64,000 bases of DNA, from positions 2,685,223-2,749,222 of the forward strand of contig NW_020313044.1 of NCBI RefSeq assembly GCF_003265705.1, read 5' to 3'. How positions within the stretch are numbered: position 1 is the stretch's first letter; each line of letters begins with the position of its first letter. Below, piece after piece: positions 9,991 to 20,655 of the stretch. The position numbers and the translations under genes are program-made. The notes below the pieces were generated by a model. It did not search any database. It was not told the DNA's origin and was given only the letters and a program-made list of their open reading frames with translations. This DNA is from Callorhinus ursinus (Eukaryota > Chordata > Mammalia > Carnivora > Otariidae).

Positions 9991-10655
9991 TTTCCTCCTA
10001 TTCTGTCGGGCGTGCGTGCGTGTCCTAGTGGTCACTCTCCGTAGTGCTCCATCTCCCACCAGCATGTGGGTACCTCGTGCCTGCTCGCATGAAGGAGTCG
10101 GCCCCTTGCGGCCCTGCCTCACTGGCATGCCGTAGCGTTAATGCTCCTTTGGCCATGATGTGGGCACCCAAAGCCATTGGGCAGCAGATAGCGACCCTGG
10201 TGGCTACCTGCTGCCCGACGAGTCCACATTGACAGAAGTGCTTGGAGATGCACACAGGGGGCCAGGGGCTGCCTGACGTCCCCACCAGCTGCCATCTCAG
10301 ATGCTGCGGCCTCATTTCAGAGGCTGCTGGCTTTGAAGTGCTCAGCCCAGTCAGGTGGGAAGCTGGAGCCAGTGTGGGGGCAGGGGGCAGTCACGAGGCC
10401 TTCCTGCATCAGCTGGGGCAGGCCCTGTGCCGACCTTTGTCCACAGCCTGAACCTTTCCTTGTGCTGCAAGAAGGCAGAGGGGCTGGACCTCACCCCCTC
10501 CTGCTCCTCTGAGCTTGGCTTGAGGTGCTAAATAAGAAACATGGTCCTCTGGCCAAATGAGGGAGAAAAAGCTGCCAGTCTGATGGGGGAGGTGTAGCCT
10601 CAATCCTACAAGGACCCCAGACTTGGGAGGCATGGCCTCTGCCTTCAGGGATTTT
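9991..10655. other. Unique non-coding stretch
   Basis: No gene. 'gcgaccctggtggctacctg' repeats loosely as 'tcgctatctgctgc'-type words on the opposite strand (10165-10210), possibly a degraded inverted duplication. Nothing else is recognised. Confidence 0.45.
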
Positions 10656-10659
10656 TCAG

Positions 10660-10750
10660 TATGAAAAGTCCTAGTTTTTCTGAGTCTCGGTTTGCCCTTC
10701 CGGGAAGTGAGGATGATAGTCCAGTTCTCTGTGAAGGTTCTGGGAGTAAC
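10660..10750 (+). mobile_element. Possible MIR fragment
   Basis: 'ctgagtctcggtttgccctt' and 'gaagtgaggatgatagtcc' resemble the MIR core. Confidence 0.4.
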
Positions 10751-10819
10751 TATGGTACAGAGGGACCAGGATTAACATGGGCATCTTACCCCCTGCATAG
10801 CTACAGCATTCAGGGGGCT

Positions 10820-10838
10820 AATGATGATGATGATGATA
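10820..10838. repeat. (GAT)n microsatellite
   Basis: About six ATG/GAT units in a row. Confidence 0.9.
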
Positions 10839-10839
10839 C

Positions 10840-11050
10840 AGCGATGGGTAATAGTGAGCACTGACGGGGCCTCAAGCTAAATGCAAACTGCATTCTTTAC
10901 TTAATTATCTCATTTAATCCTTTTGAAAAGTCCAGGAGGCAGCGGCCATCATCATGGCCATTTGCTAGATGAAGAACCTGAGGTTCGGTGAGGTGGACTT
11001 GCCCAAAGTCACCCAGTGAGGGAGTAGAGATTCAACCCTGCTCTTACGGT
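10840..11050 (-). mobile_element. MIR SINE
   Basis: Reverse MIR: 'aattatctcatttaatcctt', 'gatgaagaacctgaggttcg', 'cttgcccaaagtcacccag', 'gtagagattcaaccctgctc'. Confidence 0.85.
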
Positions 11051-11189
11051 TTCCCAGGAGGTCTTGCAATTGCATGAAGTTGGGGGTCCCCAGATGGAAG
11101 GCCTGGGGGTGAGACTTGACCTTGGCTGGTAATGGTTCTGGTTTTGGGGTCCCCGCCCTCCGAGTCCTTCCTCGCCTTGGTGGGGAGAG

Positions 11190-11400
11190 GGCTGAGGTAT
11201 GTTCATGATGATGGTGATATGTATCCTTTGTCAAGGTGAACCAAGCACCTGTTTCCACAACTTTGACCTTGGTCCTCACAGCAGTCCTGTGGGAATTTTC
11301 TTTACAGATGATGATACAGTGTTGGAGTCAGTCTCCGGAGCAAGTCAGAAGGGGGTATGTGGGTCTCAAACTCAGATCTCCTGACTCCGTGGGGATATTC
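11190..11400 (-). mobile_element. MIR SINE, second copy nearby
   Basis: 'ggtcctcacagcagtcctgt' and 'gggtctcaaactcagatctc' mark a diverged reverse MIR. Confidence 0.6.
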
Positions 11401-11640
11401 TTTCTGTGAGAGGCAGGCAAATATCTTCGGGTCGTTTCAGAACAAAAGTGTTTTCCGGTTCCCTTTCCTACCCCTGGGTTGCTGGAACTGTGCCTGAAGG
11501 TAGGGGCAGGTAAAGAGAGCTCACAGGTTCCCAGGAACCAACTGCCAGTAGCAACTCTAATGTTAATAGTTGACATCTAATGAACCCTCACTTTGTGGCA
11601 AGTGTGATGCTTATGTGTGTGTTTGCAGCCTCAGAATCCT

Positions 11641-11839
11641 TCTTTTCTTTTTTTAAGATTTTATTTATTTATTTGAGAGAGAGAGTGAGAGAGAGAGAGC
11701 ACATGAGAGGGGAGAGGGTCAGAGGGAGAAGCAGACTCCCCGCCGAGCAGGGAGCCCTATGCGGGACTCGATCCCGGGACTCCAGGATCATGACCTGAGC
11801 CGAAGGCAGTCGCTTAACCAACTGAGCCACCCAGGCGCC
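11641..11839 (-). mobile_element. CAN-SINE, first of a same-target pair
   Basis: Reverse orientation and complete. Flanked by CCTCAGAATCCT at 11629-11640 and 11840-11851. Confidence 0.96.
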
Positions 11840-11851
11840 CCTCAGAATCCT

Positions 11852-12056
11852 TTTTTTTTCTTTTTTTAAAAAGATTTTATGTATTTATTTGACAGAGAGA
11901 CACAGCGAGAGCAGGAACACAAGTAAGGGGAGTGGGAGAGGGAGAAGCAGGCTTCCCGTGGAGCAAGGAGCCCGACGTGGGGCTTGATCCCAGGACCCTG
12001 GGATCATGACCTGAGCCGAAGGCAGCCACTTAACTGACTGAGCCACCCAGGCGCCC
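11852..12056 (-). mobile_element. CAN-SINE, second of a same-target pair
   Basis: Reverse orientation and complete. Flanked by CCTCAGAATCCT at 11840-11851 and 12057-12068, sharing the middle copy with the preceding SINE. Confidence 0.96.
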
Positions 12057-12124
12057 CCTCAGAATCCTTCTTAACAATTCTTCAGGCGGCCACTGCCAGC
12101 CGAGATGAGTAGCCAAAGGAATTC

Positions 12125-12560
12125 AATTCAAATAAGCCAATATTAGGGAGCACCTACCATGAGCCAGGCACTGGGCTGGGCCCAAGGGATGTAGGGGAGA
12201 TCAAGGGCAACATTTGGGAGGCAGATGTGAGACATTGTGATAATATAGGAGAACAGCAAGACTGTGGGGACACAGACACTGGGGCTAGGAAAGGGTTCAC
12301 AGAAGAAGTGATGTTTAAGCTGAGAACCGAGAGTTAATAGGATTTGGCCAGGCAAGAAAGGGTTGGGGGAGGGGGAGAGTTCAAGGCTGAGAGAACAGCC
12401 TAGAACCAGAGGCCTGAAGGTGGCAAGAGAACAGCCCATCTGATGAACTTAAGGAGGCTCACCGTGGTCAAGGGGGGAGTGTGAGAGGGTAGCAGGGAGG
12501 GCAGGGCATTGATTCAGGGCACTGCAGGCCAGGGTAAGAGCTCTGGTTTCCACTGTGTGG
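12125..12560 (-). mobile_element. L2 LINE fragment
   Basis: Reverse L2: 'gagcacctaccatgagccag', 'gaagtgatgtttaagctgag', 'tttggccaggcaagaaagg' and 'tggcaagagaacagccc', in the expected order. Confidence 0.75.
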
Positions 12561-12639
12561 TGTGGGATCCCCTGATCCAGCTTCCGTCCCTGCTTCCACA
12601 TGGTACGTTCCTAACTCCAGGACCCTGGCACATGGATCA

Positions 12640-12770
12640 GATCTGCCCAATACTCTGAGCAGCAGGTGGAGTAGGGGTCACTGTGCCCATTTTATAGATG
12701 AAGAAACTGAATCTTAGGGGTTAAGGGTCAGTCCATTCTACCTGGTAAGGCTGATAAGAGGGGCACTGGG
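12640..12770 (-). mobile_element. MIR fragment
   Basis: 'cccattttatagatgaagaa', 'actgaatcttaggggttaag'. Confidence 0.65.
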
Positions 12771-12774
12771 CTGC

Positions 12775-13190
12775 GGCCTCAGACATCTTCAGTCCAGGAC
12801 TGAGCCAAGGGCCTAGACTATTTGCAGGACATCACTGTGGATTCTGGGATAATGGTTGCGGGGTGGGGTAGGGGCACAGTCCAGTTTGGGGAAGCCCTGA
12901 GGCTGTAGAGGGAGGGTGGGGATTCCAACCCCTGAAGTTCCAGGCTGGAGAGGACTGCCGCCACCCCCTCTTGCAGTCCATCCCCAGTGGCTGGCGGCGG
13001 GTGAGTCAGCCTGGATGAAGTCACCCACTTCTACGCAGCCTGCGCCCCCTGACCTGGGAGGCGCCTGCCAGGGGCACCAGCCGAGCTGGAGGACAAACTG
13101 GGCAGCTCTCCAGGTCGCTCCCTTGCTGTTGATTTAGGGGGGCTGGAGGTGTCCGGAGCCATCAGAAGCAGCTGGATGTCTGGGGCTGCG
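12775..13190. other. Unique stretch before a candidate conserved element
   Basis: No gene. TGAGTCAGC (13001-13009) is an AP-1/MAF-type word. Confidence 0.45.
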
Positions 13191-13194
13191 AGGC

Positions 13195-13335
13195 CCATAA
13201 GTCATGCCGCCACCCGACGTTCCCTGCAGTGCTCCCCGAGAGGTCTATGATGAATCGCCGGGGACTGGGCTCATCAAAATCAGTTTATGCCAAAGGCAAA
13301 TTAATTTCTGTTTCTCCGAGATGGGGTGCGGGGAA
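13195..13335. promoter_or_regulatory. Candidate conserved non-coding element
   Basis: A compact, non-repetitive block with many ordered words: 'cataagtcatgccgcc', 'tctatgatgaatcgcc', 'ctcatcaaaatcag', 'ggcaaattaatttctg'. It mixes CpG with TAAT-type homeodomain words, unlike the flanks. The element status is inferred from texture; conservation was not tested. Confidence 0.4.
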
Positions 13336-13529
13336 GGGAAGGGCAGCTCCGGAGGCAGGCCTGTGACAATGCTGCAGGGAGGGGATGGAATCCTGGTGTG
13401 GCCACAGCGGTCCCTGGGCTAGAGCCCTGCCCATTCTGCAGAGCGGGTGACTGAGGCTTCAAAGGAGCCTCTTAGTCTTGGGGCAAAACCCAGATTTTGT
13501 TCTTTATTAATTCTTTCTCTCCCCCTCCC

Positions 13530-13830
13530 TTCTCTATTTCTGTATTTGTCGAGCACCTCCTCTGGGCCAGGTGCTGCCCTAGTAGTGGGAACACAGTAGG
13601 GCATAGGATTGAGTCCTGCTTTCCTGGAGCATCCCTTCTGGTTAGGCAAGACACACAGACTGGTAACAGACACATGGACAGCGTAAGGGGAGAGTGCCAG
13701 GCCAGCATTAAAATAAGGTGATGTGACCAACTTACCTAGCTGATCCAGTGGTCAGGGAAGACCTCTCTGAAAAGTTAGGTAAGCTGATACTTGAGTTTGG
13801 GGACGAAGATAGCCCACCAGTGGTTAAGCA
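13530..13830 (-). mobile_element. L2 LINE fragment
   Basis: Reverse L2: 'cgagcacctcctctgggcca', 'ggaacacagtagggc', 'tggtaacagacacatgga', 'cagggaagacctctctgaaa'. Confidence 0.75.
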
Positions 13831-13834
13831 AATT

Positions 13835-14345
13835 TCCTCAAAATCTAGCTCTGTTGGGGCTGGGGCTGCAGTAGGAGGAGAGTGCCTTTCGGAGGAAAGA
13901 ACCATCTCCTGTAGGGGCAGGATCTTCCAGCCAAGCTGTCCCCTGGTGAGGCCATGTGCTCAGCCTGGGGCCTGGTTGTGTCGGTGGCTGGGGGGCAGGC
14001 CGCGTACATGGCTCTGCTTCCTGGAATGTCTGTCTTACTAGGAGGAGAGTTCGGTAATTGAATACATTATTTTTATTAGAAACAAGCATGGATTGCTCAT
14101 AGGGAAATTCATAAGATTCTTTAAAGATGAAAGAGGAGATGTCAAAGAAGCACTGGGTGGGACAGCTGGCCCGGGCCCAGCGATCTGGTTTCACTGTTCT
14201 TGAGCCCCGGGGCTGACTTGTGGTAAGTTATGAGCCCTGGTGCCAGACCTTTCCTCGCCCAGCTTTACTGGAGTCCCTCTCCCTGTTAGGAGACCTCAGT
14301 GGCTCCCCAGGGCCCAGTACCAAGAACAGCAGTTGTCGGTTCTTA
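13835..14345. other. Unique non-coding stretch
   Basis: No gene or clear repeat; an AT-rich patch lies at 14055-14135. Confidence 0.45.
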
Positions 14346-14349
14346 GCCT

Positions 14350-14520
14350 GGGCAGAGTGCCTGTCTGAATTCTCAGAACAATGCTATTAGGCGGATACTT
14401 TTATTATTTCCATTTTGCAGATAAGGAAAGTGAGCCTCAGGGAAGGGAAGAGACTTTCTCAAGGTCCCCAGCTGGTCAGTGGCAGCCAGGATTCAAACTC
14501 ACAGCCTGAGCCATTAATCT
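14350..14520 (-). mobile_element. MIR SINE
   Basis: 'cattttgcagataaggaaag', 'tgagcctcagggaaggg', 'ggattcaaactcacagcc'. Confidence 0.85.
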
Positions 14521-14524
14521 CCAT

Positions 14525-14760
14525 GGCTTCCTCCGTGGCCGCATCCCTCTCTTACCTGCTCTTGACCCACTTTCCCGTGATGCTCTGCTCCACCATCCGA
14601 GCACACAGCCGCTTGGCTGCTCCCCAGACATGCTGCACGCGTTCCCACCTTGGAGCCTTTGCCTGTGCTGTTCTCTCCGTCTGGAGTCCCTTCCTTCACC
14701 ATCTCTTTGTTGTAACCCTAACCATTCTTCATGGTTTAGGTCAGCTTCTTCCACCCCTGG
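14525..14760 (+). mobile_element. L2 LINE fragment
   Basis: Plus-strand L2 words: 'tgctctgctccaccatccga', 'cttggagcctttgcctgtgc', 'ggagtcccttccttcacc', 'catggtttaggtcagcttct'. Confidence 0.75.
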
Positions 14761-14864
14761 GAAGTCACGTGTTTATTCTCACAAACACGGAGGCTGCCCT
14801 TTATCTCTTACGTCCCACAGTCCTATTAGGGCTATTCTCTGGGCCCTTATCACATGTAGTTTGT

Positions 14865-15080
14865 GTGCCCAGGGATTGGAGTATGATAGTCCAGGATTTA
14901 GATTCTAGTCTCATTTCTGTCACATATTGACTCTGCAATCCTGGGAGGGCAACAACCTTTGTCAGCCTCAAGTTTCTTTATTAGTAAAGTGGGGTTATAG
15001 TGGGGAGCAAATAGATGATGAATTAGAAGTTCAGCTTAGGGTCCAGTTAGCACTGAATAAATGGTGACTATTTTGCTACA
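14865..15080 (+). mobile_element. MIR SINE
   Basis: 'tagattctagtctcatttct', 'cctcaagtttctttattag', 'taaagtggggttatagtggg', 'gcactgaataaatggtgact'. Confidence 0.75.
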
Positions 15081-15089
15081 TAGCTGTTC

Positions 15090-15220
15090 CCGGCCTCAGT
15101 TTCTTCATCTGTAAAGTGGGGGAAATAGGGAAAATGTCATAATTCAATGCTCCCTTGTAGGGTAGTCATAAAAGGGCATCCAGAGTGTCTGCCCCCCAGC
15201 CAGTTGGTGCTCAACCAGAG
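15090..15220 (+). mobile_element. MIR fragment
   Basis: 'ggcctcagtttcttcatctg' followed by 'taaagtggggg' and a diverged tail. Confidence 0.75.
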
Positions 15221-15420
15221 AGGGCAACTCTAGCAACTCTTCACATCTCTTTCCCTCCCAGGTGCAGCCTAGGGCTCTGTGGCTTGGAGAATATTTTATA
15301 GTAGAAGTTGAGGTAGACTTACATTTTCAAGGGATATGGCCTCCCTCAGTCCAGGCAGCCCTCCCACCCAGCCTGGTGGGAGAGGGGGAAATGACTTGGG
15401 GCCCACAACATCTCTTCTAC

Positions 15421-15440
15421 CATCATCATCATCATCATCC
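15421..15440. repeat. (CAT)n microsatellite
   Basis: Six CAT units and a partial; translated it gives a chance poly-His end. Confidence 0.9.
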
Positions 15441-16600
15441 TTAATTTTTTGATATGGGCAACTGGTATTTTCTTCATTTGATGTAAAGCACTGTGGGAGA
15501 ACTTTGCTCTTACTGATCTGTAACCTAGTATTTAAGTACAGTTCGTGCCTGCACGTGTAACTTCAAGCCAAGCCTCTAGGTCCCTTCCAAACAGACAGCT
15601 GCCTGAAGTCCTTCCTAAGTTGCGATTTGGGGGTGCCCTCTATCAAGCCACCCCACTACCACCGGCCTCCCTTGGTTATGAGCACATTCTCCGGAAACTT
15701 TGTGTTTTTAGTGTCTGGGAATGGGAATGAGGGAAGACCCCAGCTCCTCACAGAAGGAGACCTTGTCTTTAGCCACCTTTGCAGGGGGCACTGGGTGGGA
15801 ATAGCATTAGCAGAAAGCTGGGGTGACCCAGGGACAGGCTGGGAAATCTACTTTGAGGTGGGGGAAGGGGCTCTCCTTAGAAGGCCAGTGGGGCCTCCTT
15901 CCCTAAAGACCTGCAACCTTTCCTACCCATTTTTGGGGGCACCTGTCAGTTCCCTTTCAGAGCTGGGAAGACTGAGTGCCAGTGGTCCCCATCTTGGGGC
16001 TATTTCTCTAGGGAGTGGGATCGATCCTGCTTCAGAAGTACAGAGACAACCAATGGGAGGCATGATTGTGTCTCCTTTTTGGGCCACAGCCAATGGAGAT
16101 GGAGCTTTTCAGAGGAAGAGGCTCTGTCCAGAGGGCAACCCTTGAGTGTGGAGGTCCCTGTAGACTGGCTGGTCCACTGGATGCCCAGGTGTCCCTCTCT
16201 ACTGGTTGGGGTCTGGGCATCAGTTTGTAGACATTGGCTAGGAGCCAGGGAAACTACCCAATAGTTTGGCAAATCGGATTCGGACGAGAGAAAGGCGGCA
16301 GCAGACCCTGTGAAGACTCTATCTTTTTGGTTCATGGTGCCTGAGAATTTTAACAGACCCTTTGCCTGGAGGGACATGGAGACCTGGGAGCAGCTGGGCC
16401 TCCAGGTGACCCTGTAGGCCTGGGAACCTCTCCCTCCCCTCTCCAGTGTTCCATAGCCCCATGTACCCAAGGACGGCAGAAACTTTGCAGTGAGTGACAA
16501 AGCAGATGGTGTGTGTTGTCAGGAGGGGAGAGAAGTCCTTGAGCCTTTAGGAGCAGCCTCTACCTCTTCTGCCCTTGGGCATCGGGAGTCCAGCCATCCT
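15441..16600. other. Unique non-coding stretch
   Basis: No gene. The patch 16030-16330 has two CCAATGG words (16053, 16091), 'cccaatagtttggcaaatcg' and a CpG-bearing 'ggattcggacgagag', and reads as low-copy sequence that may be constrained. A 172-codon plus and a 166-codon minus frame overlap here and have no recognisable domain. Confidence 0.45.
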
Positions 16601-16604
16601 TATT

Positions 16605-16745
16605 GTATATTCGGTTAGTCAACAGTGTTTCTTGAGATCCCCATGGCCCAGGTATTGTGCTAAGGGCTGGACCCCTTGGCTCCCCCCACCCCCCAAAATA
16701 TGTCCTCATGAAAGCCCTCAAGGGGCTCACCAACAAGAGAGATGG
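16605..16745 (-). mobile_element. L2 fragment
   Basis: 'caacagtgtttcttgagatc', 'aggtattgtgctaagggctg', 'aaagccctcaaggggctcac'. Confidence 0.6.
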
Positions 16746-16814
16746 GTCTGAGGTTGGAGATGCTCACAGCAAAGGCCCCGATCTGGGTAAGAAGCCACGG
16801 TTGACTGCCTGGAA

Positions 16815-17160
16815 GTGACTTGCTGGGTTCCTGTTATTAGCACCACCACTGACTAGCTGTGTGACCTTGACAGAGTTCCTTGACCTTGCTGTGCTTTATT
16901 TTCCTCATCTTTAAAATGGGAATAATAAGAGGTGCCTGGCTGGCTCAGTTGGTAGCGCATGTGGCTCTTGATCTCAGGGATGGGGCCCCACGTTGGGGAG
17001 ATGACTTAAAAGTAAAATCTTAGAAAAAAGAAAAGAAAAGAAAATGGAAATAATAATAGTACCTACCTCAAAAGGCTGTTGTGCGGATTTAATTAGTTAA
17101 TTCCTGTAAATATCCCTTAGAATAGTGCCTGCAACACAGTAAGTATTCTGTAAGTATTAA
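16815..17160 (+). mobile_element. MIR SINE split by a CAN-SINE
   Basis: 'caccactgactagctgtgtg', 'accttgacagagttccttga', 'ttcctcatctttaaaatggg', then the SINE, then 'agtacctacctcaaaaggct' and 'agtaagtattctgtaag'. Near full length. Confidence 0.92.
16929..17040 (+). mobile_element. Short CAN-SINE inside a MIR
   Basis: tRNA-like head followed directly by 'gttggggagatgacttaaaa' and an A-rich tail, without the CT-rich middle. Duplication: AAAATGGGAATAATAA (16913-16928) and AAAATGGAAATAATAA (17041-17056), 15/16. Confidence 0.93.
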
Positions 17161-18340
17161 ATAAAAAATAAAAATTGCTGCCACTTGATGAGTAATAAGA
17201 CTTGGCAAACAGATGGGAAAGGGTGTCTTCGGCAAAGAGAACAAAGGCCTGGATGTGAGAAAGAAGGCTCCTCCAAGGAACTCTGCTCTGTGCCACCTGG
17301 TGGGGATGACTGATGGCTGGTTGAAAATTGGGGCTGGTAACTCCTCTCCCATCCAGTCCACCGCCATGGTGTGGTCTTGGGGCTGGTCAGGCTTGGCCCG
17401 GCCCCACCCTCCCACCCGGTCCTCTGCCAGTCCTGCAGCTGCGGCCTGTGAGCTCCGCTCTGGCTCGGCCCTGCTGGGCATTCCCTTGTGGGCCTCTGAG
17501 GCTCCCTGTTTGGTAGGGAAGCCCCCGGGGGCAGGAGGGCTGGGGGAGCTGCTCCCTGAACTGTGCGCTGAAGGAAAATGAAAACTTGCCCAGGCAAGGG
17601 GAGGAGGGAGGGAGTTCCAGACCGAGGGGGCCAACCTGAACAAATGTTGGGAGGGAGAGATCTCCCCTCAGAGGAGAAACAAAGACTTTGGGTTGAGTTT
17701 AAGCTCTGGGCTTGGGGGGCCCTCTTTGGGTCTGTTTTATCAGGAGGTTCGGATTGTCCTCACCTTGCCCTCTGGCCCCAGCATGGGTGGTGGCCTCCGA
17801 GGTTAAAGTCCAGTCTTGTTCCAGGGCCAGCCCAGAAGCTGGGGGTAGGGGTGCCAGTTGCCTGGGTTCCTCCCTCCCACTCCAGAGCCAGGAGGGGTTG
17901 GCAAAGCAACAAGGCAGCCTTTGTGTCCCTCCGTGGGTCTAGGCAGGTCTGGCCCAGCCTAGGCTGCTGCTGGTTTCAGTGCCCTGTGATCCTGTCCAGG
18001 CGGTGCAGAGCGGGGCGGGCCGGGCATCCTCAGGGCTCCCAGTGGGGCTGCCTTGTGTCCCCTGCACCCCCACCAGGGCTCCCCGGGGGAGGATACCTGT
18101 GCCATGGAGTACCTGGGTGTGGGGGGGGGCTGGCAGTGAGGGGACACAGGTTGTGTGTGGGCGGAGGAGATGTGCACAGAGGTGGGGGGTGGGAGCTGGG
18201 TGCATGGGAAGGCTCCTGGGTGCCACAGCATGTGCCTGAGGGGTACGCCAGGGTGAGACTGTGAGTGCGCACCGGCGTGAGGATGTGCTTCTGAGTGTGA
18301 GGGTCTGGGCTGCAGTGCGTGAGCAGCCCCCAGCCTGCTC
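17161..18340. other. Unique GC-rich stretch
   Basis: No gene. A likely L2 crumb lies at 17570-17660 (minus), and a G/T-rich degenerate tract at 18105-18310. A 228-codon open frame (17578-18264) spans both and lacks any domain. Confidence 0.45.
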
Positions 18341-18344
18341 AGAA

Positions 18345-18470
18345 CAGAGCCCCGCTGTCTCTCAGCTGCGGCAACAACGAGGCCTCTCTCTTGGCACATA
18401 ATGTCCCCTCTGTATTGTCTGCTGTGCAGTGGTGACGATAATTTTAAGGCCTAACTCCTTTTTGTGGGGG
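18345..18470. promoter_or_regulatory. Candidate conserved non-coding element
   Basis: A non-repetitive block: 'agctgcggcaacaacgaggc', 'cttggcacataatgtcccct', 'tattgtctgctgtgcag', 'gacgataattttaaggccta'. It has a balanced composition between two G-rich tracts. Constraint was not tested. Confidence 0.35.
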
Positions 18471-18897
18471 TGGCGGGGGGGTGGGGGAGGATGGAGGCGT
18501 CTGGGGAGGGCTGGAGCTTCTAGGCGGGTTTCAGCCTGTGTGCAGGGAGGTCTGTTGTGTGTTTGAGGCCTCCCCCTACATACTGACAAACCCCTACAGG
18601 GGCAGCAGAGGTAGGTAGGGACTCCCAGAAGCCTCTGCCAGAACCCCCACCCTGATGTCACACCCTTCCCGCCCATCTGCCTGGACTTCAAGGCCTGGGG
18701 CCGGGACCTCTTCAAAGGAACTGGCTCTGATAGCCCCTTTCACTCGCTGCCTGTGTCTGCTGATCCAGATGTTTCTTCATGTCTACCCCTAGTCTTTCCT
18801 GCTGTGGAAGCACTAGGCCAGCAGTTGTCAACCTTTTTGTTGTCAGCACTCCTTTACAGGCTTAATAATTATTGAGGTCCCCAAAGAGCTTTTCTTT

Positions 18898-19111
18898 TCT
18901 CTTTTTTGAAATATTTTATTTATTTATTTGACAGAGAAAGAGAGAGCAAGCGAGCTCAAGCAGAGGAAGCAGCAGCAGAGGGAGAGGGAGAAGCAGGCTC
19001 CCCGCGGAGCAGGGAGCCCGATGGGGGGCTCGATCCCAGGACCCTGGGACCATGACCTGAACCGAACACAGACATTCGATGGACTTAGCCACCCGGGCGC
19101 CCCCCCCCCAA
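18898..19111 (-). mobile_element. CAN-SINE inside the hAT element
   Basis: Complete reverse copy ending in an extended C run. The duplication is ccaaagagcttttcttt (18881-18897) and cccaagagcttttcttt (19112-19128). Confidence 0.95.
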
Positions 19112-19277
19112 CCCAAGAGCTTTTCTTTATGTGGGTTATATCATCAAGATTTACCATATTAGAAATTAAAACTGAGAAAATTTAAGAATGTGTATTTATT
19201 CATTTATTTTAAAATAACAGTAATGGTTCATTACATGTTAACGTAGATAATACACTTTCATGAAAAATAAATTTATT

Positions 19278-19470
19278 GGGGCGCCTGGGTGGCTCAGTCG
19301 TTAAGTGTCTGCGTTCGGCTCGGGTCATGATCCCAGGGTGCTGGGATCGAGCCCCACATCAGGAGCAGGAAGCCTGCTTCTCCCTCTCCCACTCCCCCTG
19401 CTTGTGTTCTCTCTCTTGCTGTCTCTCTCTCTGTCAAATAAATAAATAAAATCTTTAAAAAAAAAAAAGT
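19278..19470 (+). mobile_element. CAN-SINE inside the hAT element
   Basis: Complete plus copy with the 'cactccccctgcttgtgttc' middle. Approximate duplication AAAATAAATTTATT (19264-19277) and AAAAGAACTTTATT (19471-19484). Confidence 0.94.
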
Positions 19471-20131
19471 AAAAGAACTTTATTTTCCAGAACAAAACAA
19501 AATTAGCAGGAAGAGTGGCATTGTTTTTACATTTTTGCAATCTCATTAATATCTGGCTTAATGGATAGAACAGGCCCCTTGGGGTTGGAGTCTAGTATCT
19601 GCTCTTGCTTTCAATTTACTGTGGTATGTTTGTTTTTCTGTTGTTGAAGTGTAGGAAGAAAATCTGGCCTCACACACATCTCTGACTGGAAAAGTGAGAC
19701 GTATTTTCATAGCCTTTTCAGATAATTTGATACTACACCAAAACTTGACAAGTAGCAGTTTCTTAAAGGTTAGTTGCCATGTAGAATCTGAAACCTTATC
19801 AATGAACTTCTCACATTCTGTTACATGAAGGTCCATTTGTCTATCTTGTACTTTAAATGGATCTCTTGCCCACGCATGAGTTTATAACACCATGCACTGG
19901 TCATTTAGAGAACATTGGTTCACTGGGTTATGCAAATCTCTCAAATGTTAACACAGTTCATTATATAATATTTAATAATCACATCCATTGATACCACCAC
20001 GAATTTCATCAGAAATGTATCAGGAAGCGGTCAAGCTTATGGTGACCTATACAAGTATTCCAAAATTCAAATTTTTGCTTAAAAAAATAGAATTTTATCA
20101 TTGGCAATAAATACTGTACTATACTAATAAA

Positions 20132-20208
20132 TAATACAAAATACATACAAAATACAATAAATACAAAATAATACAAATACATACAAAATACAATAAATAC
20201 AAAAAATA
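20132..20208. repeat. 36-bp AT-rich tandem repeat
   Basis: The unit beginning 'acatacaaaatacaataaat' starts at 20143 and again at 20179, with partial copies on both sides. It arose inside the transposase remnant. Confidence 0.8.
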
Positions 20209-20507
20209 GTTATTTTCCTTGAAGTGACAGGTTCACTTGATTACTTTTGAGAGAATATCCGCCAAATACCCAAGTCTAAAGTTTGTCCGTCTTTATTTAT
20301 GGGTTTCCATAAAAAAAGCAGCTAGTTCAGCTTGTAACTCAAACGACTGCATGATTGCTTTTCCTGGAGGCAACAATCATACTCTGGTATGTTACAGAAG
20401 TACTTTCTGTGAATTTCCCACACACAACATTAAATAGATGTGTACACAAGGGTTGAGATTTAATATAATTACTAATTTTATTGCTTCACTTCAACAAGGA
20501 AATTCTT

Positions 20508-20655
20508 TCTTTCTTTCTTCTTTCTTTCTCTCTCTTTCTTTCTTTTTTCCTTTTTTTTTTTTTTTAAGTAGGCTCCATGCCCAACGTGGGGCTCAAATTC
20601 ATTACTCCAAGAGCAATAGTCACATGCTCTATCGACTGAGCCAGCCAGGCACCCC
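20508..20655 (-). mobile_element. Short old CAN-SINE with long T/C tail
   Basis: A TTTC-rich run and poly-T precede 'taggctccatgcccaacgtg' and 'tgagccagccaggcaccccc'. Duplication: CAACAAGGAAATTCTT (20492-20507) and CAACAAGGACATTCTT (20656-20671), 15/16. Confidence 0.92.

Noticed and set aside
10165..10210. Possible inverted repeat or hairpin
   Set aside because: Matches are short and interrupted; not distinguishable from chance by eye.
17578..18264. 228-codon plus-strand open frame
   Set aside because: It runs through an L2 crumb and a degenerate GT tract and shows no domain or conserved motif.
19558..19836. Possible domesticated ZBED/hAT gene
   Set aside because: Only 92 codons are open, flanked by shifts, stops, a tandem repeat and SINE insertions, with the N-terminal part missing. 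It is a dead transposon.
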